NCBI GenBank assembly: GCA_947491945.1
Contig: CANLLN010000015.1
Span: forward strand, 52,375 to 116,374
Direction of reading: 5' to 3'
DNA length: 64,000 nt
DNA from: an uncultured Carboxylicivirga sp.
Lineage (GTDB): Bacteria; Bacteroidota; Bacteroidia; Bacteroidales; Marinilabiliaceae
Shown: positions 52,279-60,025 of the stretch, one piece after another
Numbering within the stretch: the first letter of the stretch is position 1
How the letters are laid out: every line of letters begins with the position of its first letter
The notes under the pieces: model-generated
Told to the model about the DNA's origin: nothing
Database searches by the model: none
Seen by the model: the letters and a program-made list of their open reading frames with translations, nothing else
Position numbers and translations under genes: made by a program

Positions 52279-55080
52279 TTAGACATTGCACCATTTGGCA
52301 ATCATTCGCGAGAGGTCTTCTACTTTTGTCGGTTTGGTGATGAAATCGTCCATGCCGGCCTTTAGTACCTCTTCGCGCTCCGATTCCTCAACACTGGCGG
52401 TGAGGGCTATTATCGGGCATGTCACCTGGTTGCGTCGCATTTGCTCAATGGCTTGCAATCCGTTCATACGCGGCATTAGTACGTCCATAAAGACTATGTC
52501 GTAGGGATTGTTCTGTGTCTTTTCGAGGGCTTCGATACCATTATTGGCAATGTCTATCTGATGACCTATTTTTCCAAACAGATTGCGTGCAATACGTTGG
52601 TTTAGCACATTATCTTCGGCCAGTAATACTCTTAGGGGTTCCCTTTCGCTATCAGGGAGTGCGGGTCTGGGTGTTTCCACATTGGGAAGGAAACGCAGGA
52701 TAAATTCGGTTAATTGCTTTAGCTCAATGGGTTTGCGCAGATAGGCATCGACGCCCAATTGCTTGGCCAGTGAAGTGTTGCAGGGCTCAAAATCGGAGCT
52801 CTGCAGCAGGATGGGCATGCGCTTATGCAGGCGGTGGTTGTATATGTTTTGCAAGAAATCAAGACCGTTAAAATCCGGTCGCTGATCCACAATAAGTAGG
52901 TGGTGCTTACTGTCGGTGCGTATAATGTCGATGCTTTCGTTGGAGGGAGGTAGTATTTTATAGTCGATATGCAGCGAGTCGAGGTTCTTCATTAGGATAT
53001 TTACATGCATGGGTTCATCGCTGATAATGAAAGCACGTACTTTTTTTAAAGATGTGATATGGCTGTAGTTATAATGCTTTTGCTGTGTTTTAGCTTTAAA
53101 AGGCAGGGTAAAAGTAAATTCGGCCCCTGGCTGTTGTGGGTTATCGGAGATGCCCGATGGACTGTTAACCTGTATATCTCCCCCCATCATATTAATCAGT
53201 TGTTTTGAAATAGTGATGCCCAGGCCGCTACCACCGTACTTGCGTGTAGTGCTCTCGTCCTCCTGTGAGAATGAATTAAAGATACTCTCAAGTTTATCGG
53301 CATGTATGCCAATGCCCGTATCTTTGATGGAGAACAGAATGGCAGGTGAGCCGTTTAGATTTTTACTTTCCTTGATGCTAAGGTGTATCCGGCCTTCTTC
53401 AGTAAATTTAATGGCATTGCCCAGTAGGTTGTTAAGTACCTGGCGCACGCGTATGGGGTCTCCGATGTAGTTTTCAGGAAGGTTTACAAAAGTATTCCAG
53501 GTAAGTTGTATGTTTTTTTTATGCGCACGGGGCAGAAAAGCATTAATGGATTGTTCCACCTCCTCGTGCAGGTTAAAGGGCACTGATTCGATTTCAAAAC
53601 GGCCTGCCTCCATTTTTGAGAAATCAAGTATGTCATTGATAAGTGCCAGCAATGTGTCGGCCGATCGTTTGACAACGCTCAGTAGTTTGCGGTCGTGGTT
53701 ATCTTTTTCCGAGGTAAGTAAAATATCGGTCATGCCAATGATGCCATTGAGGGGTGTGCGTAACTCGTGGCTGATATTGGCAATAAATGTGGATTTAGCT
53801 TTGTGGGTCAGCTCTTCGTTCTTACGCTCATTTTCCAGCGATGATACCTCTACAAAAACCTGAATGGTATAGCGCTCATGCAAAAGATAGAAAGGGATTT
53901 GATCGTGCAGGATGACGGACTCTTCGTTATTCTTGCTCTTAAGAATATATTTATTCGATTGGTTGGAATAGGATGTTTTGTCAAGCCTTATCTTGTTTTC
54001 AAATAGAATTTCATCACGCGCAATGCGGCCTATCAATTGATCTTCGTCAGTAAAAGCAAAGAGTCTTAATGCTGCTTTGTTCACCTGTCTTATGCGGTTG
54101 CTGCTATCCATTAATACTACACCAACCGGCATGTAATATACCATTTTACGAAGTGCTTCTTCTGATTTCTTTATGGCTTCACGGTCTTTTAGGTAGCGAT
54201 GTTGGTAAAGGCTAAAGATGAATAGTATAAGGCAGATAATAATTAGGGATATACCACCTACCAGGAATGAGTAGCGAACAATGGAAGCCGTAATAATTTT
54301 GAGGGGCATAGAAAATGCCAGATGGTAGCCAATGCCATTGAGGTAAAGACGACTGAATACCGTGAGTACTTTTGTTGACCGATTGTTAATCATTAGCTCA
54401 TGCACTGAAGCATACCAGTCTTTTTCAATACCGCAATGAGTGGCATGATCCATAAGAGGAGTAAAATTGGGGGCGTGAAGGGTATTATATACCACCGTGC
54501 CATTAGGTTTTACTACCCATTGAAAATGAATGTCCTCTAGATGGAAGTTGTGAAATACCGACGTGAAAAAGGCATCCAGATCCATATCGAAGCGCACATA
54601 GCCTACTATATTATCATCATCGAGCAATGGTTGAAGGTATATAATGCTTGTGCCCTGTGGATTAATCAGTACGTTGGCCGATCGTAGGTCAATGTAATCG
54701 TTGCTGTTAAATGCAGAGATGAAGGTGCCATTCTCGGCTCGTTGCAGCTCAAAGCTGTTGCCTTTAACGTCATACACTTTTAGTTGACTCAGGTGTTCGC
54801 TAAAGCTGGTGTATAATATTTCAAGGCGTTTTTGTACCTCAATGTCTTTGCCGCCCTTTGTAAACAGTTTGCTGAGTTCGTTTTGTGCAATCAGTATGGA
54901 GATGCTGGTGTTGGTTTTGTTTGTAAACTGGCTGAGTTTATCGCGCACCATCACCGACTGCTTGTGAAGTATGTCCTTTTGCATATTGAGTTGCCAGTGA
55001 TAGGTATCAACATAGTAATAGACGTTGGCGGTTATCAAGAAGGCAATGCTGATAAATGCTATGACATAAGCTTTTCTCAT
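52279..55080 (-). CDS. Hybrid histidine kinase with two receiver domains
   Basis: 933 residues. Span 1 at about 5-24, periplasmic sensor of about 240 residues (dCache-like by its YVRFDMDLDAFF and later WVVKPNGTVVYNT blocks, judged by eye), span 2 at about 270-291, a PAS domain (310-415), HisKA with His438 in NISHELRTPLN, HATPase (NLLGNAIKFT, DTGIGI, GGSGLGI), then a first receiver (about 675-790, with ISDEP, IVDQRP and LRKP) and a second canonical receiver (about 805-930, LLAEDN, FMDVLMPRMNG, ITKP). The gene starts 28 bp after rsgA on the same strand. Confidence 0.92.
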   Translation of the reverse strand: MRKAYVIAFISIAFLITANVYYYVDTYHWQLNMQKDILHKQSVMVRDKLSQFTNKTNTSISILIAQNELSKLFTKGGKDIEVQKRLEILYTSFSEHLSQLKVYDVKGNSFELQRAENGTFISAFNSNDYIDLRSANVLINPQGTSIIYLQPLLDDDNIVGYVRFDMDLDAFFTSVFHNFHLEDIHFQWVVKPNGTVVYNTLHAPNFTPLMDHATHCGIEKDWYASVHELMINNRSTKVLTVFSRLYLNGIGYHLAFSMPLKIITASIVRYSFLVGGISLIIICLILFIFSLYQHRYLKDREAIKKSEEALRKMVYYMPVGVVLMDSSNRIRQVNKAALRLFAFTDEDQLIGRIARDEILFENKIRLDKTSYSNQSNKYILKSKNNEESVILHDQIPFYLLHERYTIQVFVEVSSLENERKNEELTHKAKSTFIANISHELRTPLNGIIGMTDILLTSEKDNHDRKLLSVVKRSADTLLALINDILDFSKMEAGRFEIESVPFNLHEEVEQSINAFLPRAHKKNIQLTWNTFVNLPENYIGDPIRVRQVLNNLLGNAIKFTEEGRIHLSIKESKNLNGSPAILFSIKDTGIGIHADKLESIFNSFSQEDESTTRKYGGSGLGITISKQLINMMGGDIQVNSPSGISDNPQQPGAEFTFTLPFKAKTQQKHYNYSHITSLKKVRAFIISDEPMHVNILMKNLDSLHIDYKILPPSNESIDIIRTDSKHHLLIVDQRPDFNGLDFLQNIYNHRLHKRMPILLQSSDFEPCNTSLAKQLGVDAYLRKPIELKQLTEFILRFLPNVETPRPALPDSEREPLRVLLAEDNVLNQRIARNLFGKIGHQIDIANNGIEALEKTQNNPYDIVFMDVLMPRMNGLQAIEQMRRNQVTCPIIALTASVEESEREEVLKAGMDDFITKPTKVEDLSRMIAKWCNV

Positions 55081-55108
55081 GTTTTAAAGGTCTCAAGATA
55101 CAGGATTT

Positions 55109-56038
55109 TCACCTGTATTTCTCGTTCCGATCCAGTAAGATGCTCAGGTAGCTTTCGTAACGCGAAAGGGCTATGTTCCCTTTTTCTACGGCGTTTTTCA
55201 CTGAGCAGCCCGGTTCGCTGTAATGGCTGCAATTATTAAAACGGCAATCTTGTGAATATTCAAATATCTCTTTAAAGTAATGGTATAGCTCCTCTTTCTC
55301 AATATGGATCAGACCGAAGCCTCGTATGCCCGGTGTATCAATAATATATCCGCCAATATTGAGCGGATGCATCTCAGCAAAAGTGGTGGTGTGCTTACCC
55401 GCGTGATGGAGGGCTGATATTTCCGCTGTCTTCAGATTGAGCTCGGGCTCTATACGGTTAATCAGCGTGGATTTACCCACACCCGAATGACCGCTTAATA
55501 CAGTGATTTTATCCTTCAACAATGCTTCTACCTCGCTTAAGTCGCTTTGTTTTTTTGCCGACACGGCAAGGGTAGGGTAGCCAATGCCCTCGTATAAGTT
55601 ACGCCACTCTTTCAATGTGGCCTGATGCTTATTGTCGTAGCGGTCGGTTTTATTAAATATTAGGGTAACGGGTATGCCGTAGGCTTCGGATGCCGCAATA
55701 AAACGATCGACAAATACGCGGGAGGTCATGGGGTAGTTAATGGTGACGATCAATACCGCCTGATCAACATTGGCGGCTAGTATGTGCGATTCTTTGGACA
55801 AGTTGGTGGCCTTGCGGATAATGTAATTCTTACGTTCTTTAATTTCTGATATTACGCCTTCGCCAGCCCCATCGTCATCAAAAACAACCTGATCGCCCAC
55901 TGCCACAGGATTTGTACTTTTAATGCCCCGTAGGCGTATTTTACCACGAATGCGGCAAACTGTTACTGCCCCGTCTTCGGTGAGTACGGAGTATCTGCTG
56001 CCGGTAGATTTTATTACTAAACCGTTCTGTTGAACCAT
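55109..56038 (-). CDS. rsgA: Ribosome small subunit-dependent GTPase A
   Basis: 309 residues of the circularly permuted GTPase RsgA/YjeQ, which helps the late maturation of the 30S subunit. An N-terminal OB fold (about 1-70), then the permuted G domain with NKTDRYD (G4) before [12 protein letters not shown] (G1, about 182-193) and DTPGIRGFG (G3), and a C-terminal zinc knuckle with [14 protein letters not shown]. Length and order are normal. It leads a probable operon with two sensor kinases. Confidence 0.95.
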   Translation of the reverse strand: MVQQNGLVIKSTGSRYSVLTEDGAVTVCRIRGKIRLRGIKSTNPVAVGDQVVFDDDGAGEGVISEIKERKNYIIRKATNLSKESHILAANVDQAVLIVTINYPMTSRVFVDRFIAASEAYGIPVTLIFNKTDRYDNKHQATLKEWRNLYEGIGYPTLAVSAKKQSDLSEVEALLKDKITVLSGHSGVGKSTLINRIEPELNLKTAEISALHHAGKHTTTFAEMHPLNIGGYIIDTPGIRGFGLIHIEKEELYHYFKEIFEYSQDCRFNNCSHYSEPGCSVKNAVEKGNIALSRYESYLSILLDRNEKYR

Positions 56039-56055
56039 CCAAAATTCATTTTCTT

Positions 56056-56063
56056 CAAAAATA
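56056..56063 (-). promoter_or_regulatory. -7 promoter element for rsgA
   Basis: Minus-strand TATTTTTG, exact TAnnTTTG, 18 bp before the rsgA start. No TTG at the expected spacing. Confidence 0.5.
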
Positions 56064-56286
56064 CATTATTGAATCCAAATATTCTTAATGTCAGGCTTAT
56101 CTTTTTATTCTGCGCCTAAAGGCCGTTTTATAAAGCATCCATATTTAGTCGGTAATATGCTTGCCTGGCTCATTTTTATCATTTTATTTTTATCATTTTC
56201 ACGCATGTATTGATGAATAGTTCTGATTTTTACACCAACGGCCTTGTTTTGTTTAGTAAGGTGTGTGTTTATGGTACTTAAATATC

Positions 56287-56294
56287 TATTTTTG
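56287..56294 (+). promoter_or_regulatory. -7 promoter element for the 1001-residue kinase gene
   Basis: TATTTTTG, exact TAnnTTTG, 38 bp before the GTG start; -33 element not clear. Confidence 0.5.
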
Positions 56295-56332
56295 TAGTAT
56301 TGCATTGATCAACGAATCAGATATTTAACCCG

Positions 56333-59300
56333 GTGAGCATAAACAAGGAACAGCTACTATTGGCCGAGAATACCCGCCTGAAGCGCATGATGAAGCGGAT
56401 GTACGAGGGAATGTGGGGTGGGCCCTTTCATCCCGACACGAAGGATAAAGCTGTATCCTCGGGTTATCTGCCGCTTTACTTGTCCTCTTTATTGGCGCGT
56501 GATAAGGCCATTGAACAACGCATCAGCGAGGCCTTAGAGGCCTTGGGGCGATTTGCCGATGTAAGCCGCATCTATATCTTCGAAAACCATGCTGATGAGC
56601 TTACCTTTTCTAATACTTACGAATGGTGTAACGAGGCGGTGCTACCCGCAAAAGAGAGTCTTCAAAAGCTTTCGTATGATAATTTTAAGGCCTGGAAGCA
56701 GATATTAATAGATGATGGTTATTTAAAGGCAAGTGACATACACACATTGCCTCGCGAAATCACCGAAAAACTTGCTTCACAGGGTATCCAATCGGTGTTG
56801 GCCTACCCCTTGTGGGTCAAAGAGCGTTATTATGGCTTTATTGGCTTTGATGAATGTAGCTTTCAGCGCGAATGGCTACCCCACGAAACAGATCTGTTGC
56901 AAATGGCCTCGCGCCTTATCGCTCATGCATTTGAACGCGAAGAGGTGGCATCTGACTTGCGAAGGAGCCACGCTGAGATACTGAATGTAAATCGTGAACT
57001 GGCGGATAAGGAGCAATTCCTGCAAAACTTATTGAGTTCTGCGCCCATCGGTATTATTCTTGTAAAAGATCACATTATTCAATATGTGAATGATGCTACC
57101 ATGAAACAGTCAGGATACAGCAAGGATGAGCTGGAGGGTGAGTCGCTTGCTAATTTGTATTATGAGGGTAAACGCAATCCGGCGGAGGTGCAACAATTCT
57201 ATGATGACATTGACCGGCTAGGTGTTGCCAGTCTTGAAGCGCGAATGCGGGGTAAGGATGGTGGTGAGATGGTTATTCGCGTATTGGGAACAAGGGCACC
57301 CAAGGGCAATGGTGATAATAGTTATCTGCTAATTGGCGAGGATGTTACGCAGGTGAAGAAGACCGAAAATCATCTGCGCGAAAGCGAAGAGCGTAACCGT
57401 AAGCTTATTGAAGCCACTATTGATGGTATTTTTATTATCGATGAGCAAAAACACATTGTTTATGCCAATATGTCGGCTTGCGAAATGCTCAATTATTCCC
57501 ATGAGGAGATTTTTAAGCTGTGCATCAACGATGTATTTCCCAATACCACTTTTGTGGAGGGTTTTATTGATACACTTGGGAGGGTGAAGAAGGGTGACGA
57601 TTATAAAGGAGATACGCAATTGATAGGTAAGGAAGGTCAGGTGCTGCATGCCGAGATTTATGTTACCACCCTTAACCTTGAAGGTAAGCTACACTATTAT
57701 GTATCGGTGCATAATATTACAAAGCGTAAAAATAATGAAGCCTCCTTGCGCAGTAGTGAGCAGAAGTTTAGGGCGCTCACTGAAAATTCGCGCGACCATA
57801 TTCTGCGCATCAATAATCACGCTGAGTTGTCTTTTTGTAACGCTGCCTTTTTGAAGGATTTTGAGCTGGATGAGCGTAGTTGTGTAGGGCATAAGCTAAA
57901 ATCCATCAAGGCATTGCCCAAAGAATTGGTGGAAGGTTTAATGGTAGCCGTTGATCATGTACTAGTGGCGTGCTGCTCTTCCACTGTAGAGATAGAATAT
58001 CGTTTTAAAGATACTATACGCACCTTTGACTGGACCCTAACCCCGGAAACAGACAACAGTCATATCTCATCTCTTCTGATTGTGGGACGTGACTATACTC
58101 AACGGAAGAAAGCTGAGCAGGAACTGTTGGAGGCCAAAGAAAAAGCAGTGGGTGCCGATAAGCTGAAGTCAGCTTTTTTGGCCAACATGAGTCACGAGAT
58201 ACGCACTCCTCTTAATGCCATAGTGGGCTTTACCAATCTCCTGAAGGAAGAGGGCATATCGGAAGAAGAGAAGACAGAGTATATCGATATTGTTAATAAA
58301 AGTTCGGAGAACCTGATGGATCTTATTAATGATATTGTTGATCTGGCTAAGATAGAGAGTGGTGAGTTGAGCCTGGAAAAAGAGATGGTGAATATTGGGC
58401 AATTGATGAGTGAGTTGTATCATATTTATCAGAAGCGCATGGCCCTCGACCAAAAAAATCATTTAAAATTTTATCTCAACCTGCCCGATAACGAGGTTGA
58501 ACAGTCGCTTAACTGCGATCCTCGTCGGGTGCGTCAGGTGCTTAATAATCTGCTGGCTAATGCCTTTAAATTCACTCAAAAGGGATTTATAGAGTTTGGC
58601 TATACAACCAATGATCATGAGCTTCGTTTCTATGTGCGCGATACCGGTATTGGCATTCCAGGACTTAAGCAGTCGTTTGTTTTTGAGCCTTTCCGACAGG
58701 CCGATGAAAGTACTTCCAAGCATTATGGAGGTACCGGTTTGGGATTGTCTATCTGTAAGCGATTAGTATCGGCCCATGGCGGTTCCATTGGCCTTGTTTC
58801 GGAAGAGGAGACCGGATCTGAATTTTACTTTACGCTGCCCCTGCAGAAGACACCTCTTGCCTCCAAAAAAATTATGGAGGAAGTGTCCGAGGGGAAGAAA
58901 CGACCCGCGGGGGACATAAGTGTGGAAACCTGTGTGGTGACGCGCGCCAATTATACCTGGCCCAATAAAATGATGTTACTGATAGATGCCACCAGTACGG
59001 CTCAACTGCAAATGCGCAAGGTACTGGATCGTACACGCATTACGTTAATATCGGCACGTACACAAAAGTCGGCACGCGAGCTGCTGCTCAAGCGCAATGA
59101 TATTCATATTGTACTAATGGACCTGGAAATGCCGGGTCTGGAGCTGTCAAATTTTATTTCGGACATTCGCCAACTCGGCATTTATGTGCCTGTTATCGGA
59201 CAAACCAGCAAGCCGCTCTCTGAGGAGGAGCGAAACCGATACCTGCGCATGGGTTTTAGCAATGTGTTTCAGAAGCCCGTGGATGCCGATCGTCTTTTGC

Positions 59301-59338
59301 ACGCCTTTAACGAGGCGCTGAGTGGTGTCCCCGTGTAA
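56333..59338 (+). CDS. Soluble hybrid histidine kinase with GAF and PAS domains
   Basis: 1001 residues, GTG start at 56333 placed 39 bp after a -7 element. No membrane span, so a cytoplasmic sensor. Order: GAF domain (about 55-205), PAS (230-340), PAS (350-465), PAS (475-590), HisKA with His621 in ANMSHEIRTPLN, HATPase (LLANAFKFT, DTGIGIP, GGTGLGLS), receiver (about 872-998). In the receiver the phospho-acceptor Asp in VLMDLEMPG and the Lys in QKPV are there, but the acidic pair is reduced to one residue (LLIDAT), so its Mg binding may be impaired. It ends 2 bp before the stop of the convergent cvpA gene. Confidence 0.92.
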   Translation: MSINKEQLLLAENTRLKRMMKRMYEGMWGGPFHPDTKDKAVSSGYLPLYLSSLLARDKAIEQRISEALEALGRFADVSRIYIFENHADELTFSNTYEWCNEAVLPAKESLQKLSYDNFKAWKQILIDDGYLKASDIHTLPREITEKLASQGIQSVLAYPLWVKERYYGFIGFDECSFQREWLPHETDLLQMASRLIAHAFEREEVASDLRRSHAEILNVNRELADKEQFLQNLLSSAPIGIILVKDHIIQYVNDATMKQSGYSKDELEGESLANLYYEGKRNPAEVQQFYDDIDRLGVASLEARMRGKDGGEMVIRVLGTRAPKGNGDNSYLLIGEDVTQVKKTENHLRESEERNRKLIEATIDGIFIIDEQKHIVYANMSACEMLNYSHEEIFKLCINDVFPNTTFVEGFIDTLGRVKKGDDYKGDTQLIGKEGQVLHAEIYVTTLNLEGKLHYYVSVHNITKRKNNEASLRSSEQKFRALTENSRDHILRINNHAELSFCNAAFLKDFELDERSCVGHKLKSIKALPKELVEGLMVAVDHVLVACCSSTVEIEYRFKDTIRTFDWTLTPETDNSHISSLLIVGRDYTQRKKAEQELLEAKEKAVGADKLKSAFLANMSHEIRTPLNAIVGFTNLLKEEGISEEEKTEYIDIVNKSSENLMDLINDIVDLAKIESGELSLEKEMVNIGQLMSELYHIYQKRMALDQKNHLKFYLNLPDNEVEQSLNCDPRRVRQVLNNLLANAFKFTQKGFIEFGYTTNDHELRFYVRDTGIGIPGLKQSFVFEPFRQADESTSKHYGGTGLGLSICKRLVSAHGGSIGLVSEEETGSEFYFTLPLQKTPLASKKIMEEVSEGKKRPAGDISVETCVVTRANYTWPNKMMLLIDATSTAQLQMRKVLDRTRITLISARTQKSARELLLKRNDIHIVLMDLEMPGLELSNFISDIRQLGIYVPVIGQTSKPLSEEERNRYLRMGFSNVFQKPVDADRLLHAFNEALSGVPV

Positions 59339-59340
59339 TG

Positions 59341-59862
59341 CTATACATCAATGCCTTTACGGGCACTGTCAATCTGCTCTCTTACATCATCAAACTGAAG
59401 GTAGGGAAATACCGAGGGGGCTATGTTGCGCAGGGGCTCGTACAGGTGCGATGATTCTTTCTCTGACTCGGGAATTATGCTATAGCTGCGCGCAAAACTA
59501 TCCAGTATGGCAATCACCACACTAATAATAAAGGCATATTTGAGCACACTGAAAATAGCACCCAGCACGCGGTTAATCATGCCCAGGGCAATGGCGCTCA
59601 CTAGTTTGTCTATTGCTTTGGCCAGTAAGTGAATACCGACGACAATAAGAATGAAGGTGCATACAAAGGCGATGATGCCAATATAGGATGAGTCGATGTG
59701 TTCACTGAGAAATGATTCGGTGACGCTACTGAACCTTATGGCACCGAACAACCCCAGCACCAGGGCTGCTAAAGATGAGAGTTCAATGATTAAGCCGTTT
59801 TTTAGGCCTTTTATTATGGCCAATATCAAAATGATACCGGTGATAATGTCGAAATAATTCAT
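59341..59862 (-). CDS. cvpA: CvpA family membrane protein
   Basis: 173 residues, about four membrane spans (3-30, 32-48, 60-90, 105-130) with a basic loop and an acidic C-terminal tail (EKESSHLYEPLRNIAPSVFP). The start IITGIILILAIIKGLKNGLIIELSSLAAL is typical of CvpA. In E. coli CvpA is needed for colicin V secretion and bile resistance; in other bacteria the role is unclear. Confidence 0.88.
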   Translation of the reverse strand: MNYFDIITGIILILAIIKGLKNGLIIELSSLAALVLGLFGAIRFSSVTESFLSEHIDSSYIGIIAFVCTFILIVVGIHLLAKAIDKLVSAIALGMINRVLGAIFSVLKYAFIISVVIAILDSFARSYSIIPESEKESSHLYEPLRNIAPSVFPYLQFDDVREQIDSARKGIDV

Positions 59863-59944
59863 CTGTTTAAGCTTAGCAGAATTTTCTCTTTGTTATGTTC
59901 TTGTTTACCGCTCTAAAATTAGGAAAAGAATTCAGATAATTCTT

Positions 59945-59952
59945 TATTTTTG
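59945..59952 (+). promoter_or_regulatory. -7 promoter element for the GH84 gene
   Basis: TATTTTTG, exact TAnnTTTG, 74 bp before the chosen ATG. It favours the downstream ATG at 60026, though the TTG at 59990 also lies after it. Confidence 0.5.
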
Positions 59953-60025
59953 GCATCTTGCCACCTTAATTAAGCCCTAAGCATATAATTTGCAATTATT
60001 AAATTCTATTATCAAATACACAAAC

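Noticed and set aside
56105..56305. 66-codon minus-strand frame upstream of the 1001-residue kinase gene
   Set aside because: It covers the -7 element and leader of the kinase gene, has no recognisable family and no promoter of its own; probably chance in AT-rich sequence.
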